A stretch of DNA of 64,000 bases, from the NCBI RefSeq assembly GCF_001637225.1, contig NZ_LVJI01000001.1:434001-498000 (forward strand). The letters are read 5' to 3'. Of the stretch, positions 1 through 7,158 are shown piece by piece. The notes beneath the pieces are model-generated. The model was not told the origin of the DNA. It saw only the letters and a program-made list of their open reading frames with translations, and made no database searches. Each line of letters starts with the position of its first letter. Position 1 is the stretch's first letter. The position numbers were made by a program, and so were the translations under genes. The DNA comes from Paenibacillus antarcticus (GTDB taxonomy: Bacteria; Bacillota; Bacilli; Paenibacillales; Paenibacillaceae).

Positions 1-573
1 CAAATCGTCAACGGTATTGATTAATGTTGTTAGGACTGAACGTAAACATGCTGATTTTCCGCTCCCTGGTTCGCCTGAAATGATTAGTCCGGGATTAGGA
101 ACCATATCGTAAAAGACATACCCCCTACGATCCTTCCCAGCGTAAATCGGTAGTTCCATTCCTTTAACGTGTTCCCGAATGGCTTCAAGATCGTAATTAT
201 AATGACTAATCGAATTGATGTAAGCCTTCAAAATGAATGTGCGCGAATCGTCATTCATGTGTAACTCCGCAAACTCGCCGAACGTTTGTTTAAATAGCCA
301 CGCCTTCCCATGAACTACAGAAGGATCTACACCGACCGGAAGAGTGAACACCGCTTCTCTCCGATCGAAGTATGTTTTGACCCTTTTGATTTTTGGATAA
401 CTCCGAAGCTCCTTCTTTTTATATCCGATGATTTTCAAATATATTTCACCTGTTCTAAATAACCCTTCTAGTTTCCTTCTTATGACGTTTTCAGGTAAAC
501 CACGATACACCATATATGCAGATGTCGCACTCCCCACAGCCCCCGCAAGAAATGTTGTTGAACTCGTGATCAT
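1..573 (-). CDS. FtsK/SpoIIIE-like DNA translocase, partial at window edge
   Basis: Reading the complement from the ATG at 573 (GGAGGG ribosome site just upstream) gives 191 codons that run off the left edge, so only the N-terminal part is visible. Residues about 5-20 are hydrophobic and could anchor the protein in the membrane. Residues about 165-172 form the Walker A motif GEPGSGKS, preceded by PNPGLIIS, the usual entry to an FtsK/HerA ATPase core. Such ATPases pump double-stranded DNA. Related genes occur downstream of the lysis genes in some Bacillus phages and in integrative elements, so its role could be phage DNA handling or transfer. The core motifs past Walker A cannot be seen. Confidence 0.75.
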   Translation of the reverse strand, partial: MITSSTTFLAGAVGSATSAYMVYRGLPENVIRRKLEGLFRTGEIYLKIIGYKKKELRSYPKIKRVKTYFDRREAVFTLPVGVDPSVVHGKAWLFKQTFGEFAELHMNDDSRTFILKAYINSISHYNYDLEAIREHVKGMELPIYAGKDRRGYVFYDMVPNPGLIISGEPGSGKSACLRSVLTTLINTVDDL

Positions 574-656
574 TCGCTTCCCTCCTTCACTTCGTTCCTT
601 CGCTCCGCTCTAACATTTCTTTAAAACCTTATCAAATCAATACTTTTTGCTTGTAT

Positions 657-715
657 TACATGAGTACTGATACATGATTAGTTAATCATGTAATTAATAG
701 ATTGATACATGAGTA
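657..715. promoter_or_regulatory. Operator-like array of TACATGAKTA repeats
   Basis: Four copies of a 10-bp motif lie between the small membrane protein gene and the FtsK-like gene. TACATGAGTA is at 657-666 and again at 706-715. A perfect inverted pair TACATGATTA / TAATCATGTA (2-bp spacer) is at 671-692. The layout suits a dimeric regulator or a partition/centromere site controlling the FtsK-like gene. No binding protein is proven; the ParR-like protein encoded just upstream is the obvious candidate. Confidence 0.55.
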
Positions 716-725
716 AGTGCATATG

Positions 726-941
726 TCACCAAATGCCGTTTATATGCCAGATCATCCCCGCGTATCGAAACAAATCACGCCAAGCGGACAAACAGATAGC
801 GGCACAAGCTACATGTGTTGCTATCCTTAAACAAATCACGTAACCACCATGTCCCGCATACTCCATGCGTCTTTCGATCACATGTGATGCAACGCCTACA
901 GCAGCAAGCCCGATAAACGGTGTCCAACTTAATACCAACAT
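726..941 (-). CDS. small membrane protein, unknown
   Basis: About 71 residues. Hydrophobic stretches near residues 2-20 and 38-55 suggest two membrane segments, with a basic, tyrosine-containing linker (ERRMEYAGHGG). The ATG at 941 is preferred over an upstream in-frame GTG at 950 because GGTGA sits five bases before it. The gene overlaps the end of the 39-aa zinc-ribbon-like gene by a few bases, so both belong to the ParM/ParR/FtsK transcript. I do not recognise the family. Confidence 0.55.
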   Translation of the reverse strand: MLVLSWTPFIGLAAVGVASHVIERRMEYAGHGGYVICLRIATHVACAAICLSAWRDLFRYAGMIWHINGIW

Positions 942-942
942 T

Positions 943-1062
943 TCATTCACCGACCTTTATGAATTCTTCACAAGGTCCACATAGACGGTAACTATGTTCT
1001 TCAATGACTGTTAACTCACGATCCATCTCAATAGCTTCTTGGCATCCTTCACATTTACACAT
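943..1062 (-). CDS. 39-aa zinc-ribbon-like protein
   Basis: A short ORF with a strong ribosome site (AAAAGGAGATG). It begins MCKCEGC and carries a second pair of cysteines (CGPC) near residue 28, giving two CxxC knuckles that could hold one zinc ion. It lies between the ParR-like gene and the small membrane protein gene with tight spacing. The function is unknown; DNA or protein binding is only a guess from the cysteine pattern. Confidence 0.5.
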   Translation of the reverse strand: MCKCEGCQEAIEMDRELTVIEEHSYRLCGPCEEFIKVGE

Positions 1063-1081
1063 CCCGACCATCTCCTTTTGG

Positions 1082-1297
1082 TTATACAAATCCCATTAAA
1101 TCGAAATCAGCACTTACATGCTCTATAGGCTCCTGAATTACAGGCACTTCCCCGCGTAACTGATCAATATCCCTTTGGATTAGTCGCTTGATAAAGCCGG
1201 ATTGGTTAGGTCTACGTTGTACATACTCATAGAACTCTCGCTGATCAGGGTCCAAGATGTTAAAAGCAACCTGGACTATCTTGATTTCTTTAGCCAT
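1082..1297 (-). CDS. ParR-like partition adaptor (putative)
   Basis: A 71-aa protein overlapping the end of the actin-like gene by 8 bases, the position a ParR adaptor takes in type II partition operons. An N-terminal beta-strand-like stretch (IKIVQVAFN) is followed by helices containing NQSGFIKRLIQRD, which fits a ribbon-helix-helix DNA-binding fold; the tail is acidic and hydrophobic (DFDLMGFV), as in adaptor tails that touch ParM filament ends. The assignment rests on position, size and pattern, not on recognised identity. Confidence 0.5.
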   Translation of the reverse strand: MAKEIKIVQVAFNILDPDQREFYEYVQRRPNQSGFIKRLIQRDIDQLRGEVPVIQEPIEHVSADFDLMGFV

Positions 1298-2078
1298 ATA
1301 ACTTCCTCGCGATCATGTGGAATGCCCGAACGTTAGCAAATTCAGGAGACCCATCGATTAACGTGGCTCCAGTGAAAAATTGTTTAATGTGGGATGAAAG
1401 AACCTCAGCTCCACCGCCACAAAGATAAACCGTATCTCCTGCTTTCCAACCGTTCGCCAATGCTCGAATTGCGATCTGTCGGGCGAATGCTGCAGGTTGA
1501 GTTGATCTTACTGTCTCCATACCGCTTCCCAACGTGAAGCTGTGCTTGTCGTTGAACTTCCTATCAATGACCGTACCGAAATTAACAGTGCCACTTCCGA
1601 TGTCGATTACACGAACAACGCCACCGCCAGGAACCAACAACCCAACACTAACTCCTTCAGCAGCCACCTCACACCGTTTAATTATGATGGTCTTTTTCTT
1701 TCCGTTTACCGTCATTTCGTGGCGACCTAATAACATTTCCTTAATCACTTTCTTTTCAATTTCCGTATGGCCACTAATTGGTTGCCCGACAACAATACTA
1801 TGCTCTGTTCCTTCTGCGTACTGGTGTAGCGCAAGCAGGACCCGTAACCTCGCGTCCGGATGTGCTTTCGTCTCTCCTTTCTGACTTTCCACGAATTCAC
1901 TTTCCAACAACGCTAAGGATCCAGCAAACCCTCGCAAGCCGTTGTATTCAAATTCGATACCTCCATCACTTTTTAAATTACGTTCCCTGTATTCACCGAT
2001 CGCTGATAAAAATTTGTGAAACGTATTACCGTCATAAAACTCAGTTTCAAAGTTACCCGCATCAATCGCCGCTATCAT
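1290..2078 (-). CDS. ParM/StbA-type actin-like ATPase
   Basis: A 262-aa actin-like protein. The N-terminus IAAIDAGNFETEF matches the phosphate-1 loop of actin-like folds, VIDIGSGTVNFG (about residues 167-178) matches phosphate-2, and YLCGGGA near residue 218 matches the adenosine motif. ParM proteins polymerise with ATP and push apart DNA copies held by ParR on a centromere. The start has a strong site (AGGAGGGG). The gene is first in a minus-strand operon with a ParR-like gene, two small genes and the FtsK-like gene. In a prophage this suggests a plasmid-like replicating stage or filament-guided positioning of phage DNA. Confidence 0.85.
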   Translation of the reverse strand: MIAAIDAGNFETEFYDGNTFHKFLSAIGEYRERNLKSDGGIEFEYNGLRGFAGSLALLESEFVESQKGETKAHPDARLRVLLALHQYAEGTEHSIVVGQPISGHTEIEKKVIKEMLLGRHEMTVNGKKKTIIIKRCEVAAEGVSVGLLVPGGGVVRVIDIGSGTVNFGTVIDRKFNDKHSFTLGSGMETVRSTQPAAFARQIAIRALANGWKAGDTVYLCGGGAEVLSSHIKQFFTGATLIDGSPEFANVRAFHMIARKLYG

Positions 2079-2092
2079 CTGGCACCCCTCCT

Positions 2093-2116
2093 AGTTGTAT
2101 AACCAGTTGCCTAACC
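2093..2116. repeat. 12-bp tandem repeat upstream of parM, centromere-like
   Basis: Two adjacent 12-bp units on the plus strand (AGTTGTATAACC and AGTTGCCTAACC) lie immediately upstream of the ParM ribosome site. Further AGTT cores at about 2134 and 2147 are also spaced about 12 bases apart. Short iterons just before parM are typical of parC sites where ParR binds and autoregulates. The array is short, so a simple operator is also possible. Confidence 0.4.
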
Positions 2117-2241
2117 AATCTGTTTTGAAGCTCTTAGTTATGTTTCTAGTTCTATATCTATGGGGTACGGCTTGGACGATATAACCCAATGATTGAATAA
2201 ATTTTCATAGAGTTGTCCACCCTAGAATTAGGGGTGATCTT

Positions 2242-2466
2242 ATGGGAGTGTATCAATTCAAGAAAAGAACTAGATTAGGTAGATGGTTAGATCATAATAA
2301 TCTCAGTCAAGAGTGGTTAATTAAAACTATTCCGTTAAATAGAAAGACCGTTTACCAGTTGTGCAACGATACAGACCACGAACCAATTGAAACAACTCAA
2401 ATTAAGATTATTGGTGGATTGCGAAAACGTGGATATGATGTACGAGTTGTAGATTTTTGGCCATGA
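2242..2466 (+). CDS. small helix-turn-helix protein
   Basis: 74 residues, divergent from parM. The middle (about residues 18-45: NNLSQEWLIKTIPLNRKTVY) reads as an XRE-like helix-turn-helix, and the C-terminus is a short strand-rich tail. The ribosome site GGGGTGAT lies in a small hairpin (2218-2236, CACCCTA against TAGGGGTG), so translation may be limited by structure. It could regulate the divergent partition operon; that is inference from position. Confidence 0.6.
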   Translation: MGVYQFKKRTRLGRWLDHNNLSQEWLIKTIPLNRKTVYQLCNDTDHEPIETTQIKIIGGLRKRGYDVRVVDFWP

Positions 2467-2539
2467 CTTTTCATGGTAACATTTCCCTACTTCTGATAGA
2501 CTATGTTCAAATAGTTCTATAGAAGGTTGGTGATGTAAT

Positions 2540-3052
2540 TTGAAATCTTGCCCTTATTGTGCTGAAGAAGTAAAAAACGAAGCTATCAAATGTAAACATT
2601 GCGGGAGTATGATTGAATCCGTGCACCAACAACAAGAAGCAGCGACAACGGAAACTTATCCAAAGAAAAAAACACTTAACATCAAGTTTATGGTTGTTGG
2701 ATTAATAGCCGTTATTGTGGTTCTCGGAATTGTGTTTTTCGGCATGCGTGATACATCCGGGCCTTTAGAAATATCACAGGGTTTTGTTATGGATGTGAAA
2801 AAAGGGGATTATTCGAGTGCTAAAAAGTCTTTTTCCACTGATGCTAAAAGTACATACACCGATCTTGATTTAAAACGGCTTAAGGAAAAGTTTAGTTCAG
2901 GGGTTGCTTATACAGCTCAAAACAATTTAACCATGACAGGAGACAACGCGGTCCAGATTGTTGAGCACACCGGGATTGATGGCAAAACAACAAGGCATAT
3001 GATTTACTTAGAAAAAGACTTTTGGGGATGGAAAATCATCAGTTTGAATTAG
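2540..3052 (+). CDS. zinc-ribbon membrane protein with NTF2-like exterior domain
   Basis: 170 aa from a TTG start with GGTGAT upstream. The N-terminus is a zinc ribbon (CPYCAEEV near residue 4, CKHCG near residue 18). One membrane helix follows at about residues 48-68 (FMVVGLIAVIVVLGIVFFG), then an extracellular domain that resembles the DUF4878/NTF2-like fold in length and pattern. Such proteins occur as host genes and as phage cargo. The function is unknown. It has its own terminator just downstream, so it is an independent plus-strand unit. Confidence 0.65.
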   Translation: MKSCPYCAEEVKNEAIKCKHCGSMIESVHQQQEAATTETYPKKKTLNIKFMVVGLIAVIVVLGIVFFGMRDTSGPLEISQGFVMDVKKGDYSSAKKSFSTDAKSTYTDLDLKRLKEKFSSGVAYTAQNNLTMTGDNAVQIVEHTGIDGKTTRHMIYLEKDFWGWKIISLN

Positions 3053-3058
3053 CAAAAT

Positions 3059-3092
3059 AGACCACCGAGGCATAAGCCAAAGTGGTCTTTTG
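3059..3092 (+). terminator. Rho-independent terminator
   Basis: AGACCAC (3059-3065) pairs with GTGGTCT (3082-3088), followed by TTTTG on the plus strand. It closes the zinc-ribbon membrane gene and lies between it and the convergent YolD-like gene. Confidence 0.65.
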
Positions 3093-3104
3093 TGTTCCTT
3101 ATGA

Positions 3105-3437
3105 CTATGCCTCTGCTGCTATAATATCCTCATACTTGATCCACTCATAGTCATCTTCAAAACTCAACTTAACTTGCTTGCGGTATGTGTCAACTCTAGT
3201 TACCATTCCAGTGACTTCCCGATTTTCAAAAGCTCCAAAGACATGGATTGCAATAGGTACATGCTCCCTAATTGATTCGGAAAGTGCTTGCTCTACCATC
3301 TCCCACTGCTGTTCGTCGAGTGATGGCTTCTTCCTTCTGTGTACCTCTTGTGCTTGCCGTATGGCCGCTTCTTTGTGTTGTGGGATTATAAAGCGAGAAG
3401 ACTCATAGACCCCATTTCCTTGCAGTTTCTTGCTCAC
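3105..3437 (-). CDS. YolD-like family protein
   Basis: 110 aa. The N-terminal GNGVYESSRFIIPQHKEA and the SH3-like C-terminus (GMVTRVDTYRKQVKL, then EWIKYEDI) match the YolD-like family, whose members often sit beside Y-family polymerases in phages and plasmids and belong to DNA-damage units. Here no polymerase is adjacent; its partner is the upstream winged-helix gene, 16 bases away, which carries an SOS-type box. Co-expression with that gene is likely. Confidence 0.75.
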   Translation of the reverse strand: MSKKLQGNGVYESSRFIIPQHKEAAIRQAQEVHRRKKPSLDEQQWEMVEQALSESIREHVPIAIHVFGAFENREVTGMVTRVDTYRKQVKLSFEDDYEWIKYEDIIAAEA

Positions 3438-3453
3438 TATTTACCTCCTCCCA

Positions 3454-3732
3454 CTACGATGTCCAATACGTAATATCATTTTGTATCAAAGGCGGCGATG
3501 GCGGTGTTACTCCATCTCGATCTTCATCTTCTAATATAACAATCCCACTTAGTTTAGTTTTATCTTCCCAGTATATGTAGCGTTGTTGTTCGAGTTCGGT
3601 CAGTGCTGACGTTAAATCCTTTACGCTTCTACCTGTCTTTATTACTATCTCATCCATTGTAGGTATCCGGTATCGCATGACCTTAAAATTGCACATTATT
3701 CTCAATAGTTTTCTTTCCAAGTCTCCCATCAT
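3454..3732 (-). CDS. winged-helix DNA-binding protein, likely SOS-induced
   Basis: About 92 aa. Residues 1-60 look like a LexA-N or MarR-like winged helix (IPTMDEIVIKTGRSVKDLTS, then a wing at QQRYIYWE), with an acidic, proline-rich tail. The paired ATG at 3732 is chosen because AGGAG lies nine bases before it. A promoter with a LexA-type box lies just upstream. First gene of a two-gene unit with the YolD-like gene. The function is not known. Confidence 0.6.
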   Translation of the reverse strand: MMGDLERKLLRIMCNFKVMRYRIPTMDEIVIKTGRSVKDLTSALTELEQQRYIYWEDKTKLSGIVILEDEDRDGVTPPSPPLIQNDITYWTS

Positions 3733-3750
3733 ACTCCGCATCTCCTATAA

Positions 3751-3794
3751 GAACATTTGTTTGTATTATAACCAAACATCAGTTCCATAATCAA
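3751..3794 (-). promoter_or_regulatory. sigma-A promoter with LexA/SOS box
   Basis: On the minus strand, -35 TTGATT (3789-3794) and -10 TATAAT (3765-3770) are 18 bases apart. GAACATTTGTTT (3751-3762), one base off the Bacillus LexA consensus GAAC-N4-GTTC, overlaps the expected transcription start. This predicts DNA-damage control of the winged-helix/YolD pair. Confidence 0.65.
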
Positions 3795-3822
3795 TGTAAT
3801 TATTATCCTTCGGCATCTAAAC

Positions 3823-3862
3823 AAAAAAAACACCCCACCGACCAATTAAGGTTGATGAGGGT
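3823..3862 (-). terminator. terminator of the late operon
   Basis: On the minus strand an imperfect stem (3850-3862 against 3831-3843, loop around 3844-3849) is followed by eight T residues (3830-3823). It lies about 90 bases after the endolysin stop codon and should end the long late transcript. Confidence 0.65.
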
Positions 3863-3949
3863 ATTTTACCGATGTTTTCGGATTGCATAACGATGCTTCC
3901 GTATATGTTAATGCTAATATAATCTATTTGGGACAAGTTGTAAACATAA

Positions 3950-4666
3950 TTATCCGTTTTGCTTTGCTTGTCCAGAAGCTTCACGCACTGTATCAGCTAA
4001 CCTTCCGATTTCCTTCTTCTCAGCCACCGTTTTTGCAAATCCATGAGCTAGTTTTAGATAAGCGATAATCCCATCTGCATCTGCTTTTTTCATCTCTGGT
4101 TCCTCCTTAACTAATTTGCTAAATATCCAATATTGTTTGGCTTCATTTTTGAATACAGTTTCCTTTGCGGTGACTTTTCCATCATTACGTATACCCTGAT
4201 TAATCAACCCATCTGAGCCGTATTTCGTGTTGTCGTGGTTTGGATCGTAAACATCAATCCACGCTATCCCTTTTTCTGTATTGATCCCTACAAGTAGAAC
4301 GTAGTGACCGCCGCCTGTGAAGTGACCTTTACCCATAGATGCAATAACTAATTTTCCAGCACCTAAGGCTTCCTTCACCTCTGCAAGGCTCCCTGTTTGC
4401 TTACAAATCAGACCGTATTGTTTGGCGATGCTTCCGAAATAGCCCCACGATGTACCGTTGTCAGGTGTTCGAAACCCCTTAGCGATCGCGTATGTTGCTG
4501 CTGTTGTCGGCAACACCGTGTTACCTGACAATGTGCTGATAGCCATAGCTGCACTCGTTGGACCACAAGCGGATGTTCCAATGGTCTGTGTTTTATCATT
4601 CCTAATCGAATACAGCACATTTTTCCAACGAGCATCTTCTTGACTGTAATATACTAGTTTACTCAT
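3950..4666 (-). CDS. endolysin, C39-type cysteine peptidase
   Basis: About 238 aa from the ATG at 4666, which has AAGGGTGG upstream; the gene overlaps the holin end by 8 bases. Residues 1-170 match the Peptidase_C39_2 fold: catalytic cysteine in SACGPTSAAMA (about 33-43), histidine in GGGHYVLLVG (about 121), and a downstream DPNHDN segment. This family cleaves peptide cross-links. The C-terminal 60 residues (KKADADGIIAYLKLAHGF) form a short helical module, possibly cell-wall binding. Placement after the holin supports a lysis role. No signal peptide is seen, as expected for holin-dependent export. Confidence 0.85.
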   Translation of the reverse strand: MSKLVYYSQEDARWKNVLYSIRNDKTQTIGTSACGPTSAAMAISTLSGNTVLPTTAATYAIAKGFRTPDNGTSWGYFGSIAKQYGLICKQTGSLAEVKEALGAGKLVIASMGKGHFTGGGHYVLLVGINTEKGIAWIDVYDPNHDNTKYGSDGLINQGIRNDGKVTAKETVFKNEAKQYWIFSKLVKEEPEMKKADADGIIAYLKLAHGFAKTVAEKKEIGRLADTVREASGQAKQNG

Positions 4667-5066
4667 TAGTACCACCCTTCCGCTTAAATATCGCTATGAT
4701 TTCCCTAATCCAGTTAGGTAATGGCAATCCAAGTCGCCCGTAGTTTTCCGTGACCGATATAAGTTCGTTAGCAAGATAAAAATATATGGATCCTATCATG
4801 ATCACATCGGTCCCCATCAATACGTCTAGCCTGTGTGCCAGGATAACGACAAGAAGCATCAGTCCCTTCCTAGCCAATCCCCAAAATCCAACTTTACTGC
4901 TAAGCCCATTACCTTCCTTAATCGATGCAGCGAGACCTGTGACATAATCGATCACGATCGCAAGAAGGAAAACTGAAATTAATTCTGACCATCCACCTAA
5001 AAGATAAGTCCCTACCGATCCTAAAAGAGCTATGCCCCACTTCAATACCAAATCTAATCTTTCCAC
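4659..5066 (-). CDS. phage holin (toxin-secretion/phage-lysis holin family)
   Basis: 135 aa from the GTG at 5066, chosen because AAAGGGG precedes it at a suitable distance; an upstream in-frame extension to 5129 would run through a hairpin-rich leader. Membrane segments lie near residues 7-25 and 30-50, with more hydrophobic stretches at about 70-105. IDYVTGLAASIKEG followed by GLSSKVGFWGLARKG is the classic signature of this holin family. It forms the membrane lesion that lets the endolysin reach the wall. Confidence 0.85.
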   Translation of the reverse strand: MERLDLVLKWGIALLGSVGTYLLGGWSELISVFLLAIVIDYVTGLAASIKEGNGLSSKVGFWGLARKGLMLLVVILAHRLDVLMGTDVIMIGSIYFYLANELISVTENYGRLGLPLPNWIREIIAIFKRKGGTNE

Positions 5067-5119
5067 GTTACCTATCCCCTTTTTAATTAAAATAGCCCCC
5101 ATATAGTTATGAGGGCAAA

Positions 5120-5142
5120 ATAAAAACACCTTCTAGGGTGCT
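5120..5142 (-). terminator. weak terminator/attenuator before the holin
   Basis: On the minus strand AGCACC and GGTGTT form a short stem followed by TTTTATTTT. It lies between the 44-aa gene and the holin. The stem is only about five to six pairs, so partial readthrough is likely; it may lower lysis-gene expression relative to the tail genes. Confidence 0.35.
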
Positions 5143-5174
5143 GTTGATGTTGCGTATAATCGTCCGTAAGCGAA

Positions 5175-5309
5175 CTATCCTATTAAATCAGCTCGCCCCT
5201 GTCCGGTAAGGTAGCTATCAATTCCTATTTTCAAATCAGGACGTTTCGTTATTGCTACTGTGTAATCCGTTTTTCCATCTATGATGCTCTGTGCAACTAA
5301 TTTAGCCAT
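5175..5309 (-). CDS. 44-aa phage protein (CD1375-like)
   Basis: Starts MAKLVAQSIIDGKTDY and ends YLTGQGRADLIG. Its start shares a base with the stop of the preceding gene (TAATG). Small proteins of this length and pattern (MAK-hydrophobic-DG) are common between the tail fibre and holin in Gram-positive phages. The family name is a recollection of pattern; the function is unknown. Confidence 0.55.
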   Translation of the reverse strand: MAKLVAQSIIDGKTDYTVAITKRPDLKIGIDSYLTGQGRADLIG

Positions 5310-5623
5310 TAAATAACCCCCCCGTTTAGAATTATATCCAATACTGCCTCTTCAACCATCGCGATTTTATCCTTGAGAATTAGGTTGTCCATTAAAATAG
5401 ATTGGATAAATGGCGTTTGTCTTACCGCGGAATAATGTGAGTATACACCATAGTCATCAAAACTTAGCACAATATAAAAATTGATTTCATCCCCTTCAAC
5501 AAAATCAATATCTTCGGGTAACTCTACTACGGAAAGACCCTCGTTTGTGATTGTTATTGGTTCTCGTTTAATTTCCAATACCTCTCGATTTTTATTAATT
5601 AATGCATATTTCAAATCAATCAC
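5309..5623 (-). CDS. phage tail-region protein, unknown
   Basis: 104 aa, between the tail fibre and the 44-aa protein, two bases after the fibre stop. It is predicted mostly strand-rich in its first 70 residues (EINFYIVLSFDDYG) with a helical, hydrophobic end (MVEEAVLDIILNG). Position suggests a baseplate accessory or fibre chaperone. I do not recognise the family. Confidence 0.6.
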   Translation of the reverse strand: MIDLKYALINKNREVLEIKREPITITNEGLSVVELPEDIDFVEGDEINFYIVLSFDDYGVYSHYSAVRQTPFIQSILMDNLILKDKIAMVEEAVLDIILNGGVI

Positions 5624-5625
5624 TC

Positions 5626-7158
5626 CTACTTATTATTTTGATAAAGAATAATCTCGGCGACATCTACGTAAGTGTTTGAGTTGACGTTTCCACAGACAGC
5701 CTCAGCCTTTATATAAAACATACCACTTAAAGCAGAGACGTTAAATTGATATGTTCTATATTCTTCTGTTACTGTAGGGGTACTGGTAGTAGTTATCGCT
5801 GTGTAACTGGTGTTTCTGTCATCCTTACCAATGGTAGCGCCAAACCAAACTCTAGCCCCCGCGTCTCCTGCTGTTCTATATGCAGCGGCTCTCACTGATA
5901 TCACGTCTACATTTGTTAGATTAATACTTACATCCGTCGCGAAAGAACTAAAACCAACCCCCTGAGCAATAAGGCGTACATACGCCGCTTTAGTGAAATA
6001 AGAATTTCCGACACTTCCCACAGACTGTACTATTGGTGTGAAGTCAATTGTTCCGAAAGCAGGATGAAGACTGCCAACTGTGCTACTCCCCGGCAACATG
6101 AGGATTAAAGGCTTTTCTATCCCACTAAGTAGTGCCCCCGCGACCCCATCAATAGTGACCCCATTTCGGATATTACTGGGTATAAGCGCTGATAAATCAA
6201 GACCCCCTTGTACTACCCCGGAATCCGTACCTAATGTCTTTTCTTTTCTTACATCATTAGCAGATGCCGTACCATATTCACCTCCTTCACCCAATAACTG
6301 AAAAGACGTTCCATCCCAAAATAAGGTATACACTCCTATTTTTAAGGTCGCGCTTGTTCCCCCTACTTTTTGGATGGATTTGGCTGCACCGCTAGCGATT
6401 GAAGAAACCTTGAGTGTTGCCGCCCCCGTAGAAGCCGCATTGATTTTTGTGGTGAATTTCTGATTTGTAGCTATGACTTCCGCGGTGGTTATACTATAAA
6501 CATTACCAGCATTTGTAGTTGTTCCTAAATGTGGTATGTGTTTCGCATTATCCGCTTTATGCGCATTAAAGGCTGTTGCCGTAACAAATCCTTGACTCTC
6601 CAAAGATGCCATAAACAAATCCCACTGTTGTTGAAATGTGGTTGTATCAACTTGGATCAATGAGTTTACCAACCCACATACAGCACTGTTCATGCGCTCA
6701 TCTGTTATTTTTGCTTGAGTGACGATAATTGAGTTGGCCACTACTCGTACTTGCGCTAAGCTTAAATCGTAAATATCACCCGACCGCACCAATGCTGGCG
6801 GTACAGGGTTGGCATTCGGCACACCTTGCAATACTATTGCTTTAATAGACCTAACAGGTGTGCTTGTGTCTAATCTCAGTACAATTCTATCTATCCTATC
6901 CAGTGTTGTAGCTGGTGTTACAGGTAATGCTATGGCCTCATCGTAAACGCTGTATGCATACCCTTTAATCCAAGCGGCTCCAGGGGATATGCTGACGTAT
7001 GAATTTGTTCCTGTTGCGGTCACCTGTAGGTATTGCCCACCGTTGAAAACACCATTTGTTAACATTCGTGCAAAGTATTCCGCAAACTCTCGGGCGGCAT
7101 ATTCCCGCGGATCGTCAATGGTTGAGTCAAACATTCCTGATTTTTGTGGCACTATCAA
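5626..7158 (-). CDS. tail fibre / baseplate receptor-binding protein
   Basis: 510 aa. The N-terminal 170 residues (FDSTIDDPREYAAREFAEYF, then YLQVTATG and LDRIDRIVLRLD) match the shared N-terminal domain of Gram-positive phage baseplate or fibre proteins. The middle holds an alanine/threonine-rich domain with ADNAKHIPHLG near residue 205. The C-terminal 150 residues are strand-rich, as in a jelly-roll receptor-binding head. Overlaps the gp37-like gene by 4 bases. It most likely sets host-surface recognition. Confidence 0.75.
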   Translation of the reverse strand: MIVPQKSGMFDSTIDDPREYAAREFAEYFARMLTNGVFNGGQYLQVTATGTNSYVSISPGAAWIKGYAYSVYDEAIALPVTPATTLDRIDRIVLRLDTSTPVRSIKAIVLQGVPNANPVPPALVRSGDIYDLSLAQVRVVANSIIVTQAKITDERMNSAVCGLVNSLIQVDTTTFQQQWDLFMASLESQGFVTATAFNAHKADNAKHIPHLGTTTNAGNVYSITTAEVIATNQKFTTKINAASTGAATLKVSSIASGAAKSIQKVGGTSATLKIGVYTLFWDGTSFQLLGEGGEYGTASANDVRKEKTLGTDSGVVQGGLDLSALIPSNIRNGVTIDGVAGALLSGIEKPLILMLPGSSTVGSLHPAFGTIDFTPIVQSVGSVGNSYFTKAAYVRLIAQGVGFSSFATDVSINLTNVDVISVRAAAYRTAGDAGARVWFGATIGKDDRNTSYTAITTTSTPTVTEEYRTYQFNVSALSGMFYIKAEAVCGNVNSNTYVDVAEIILYQNNK

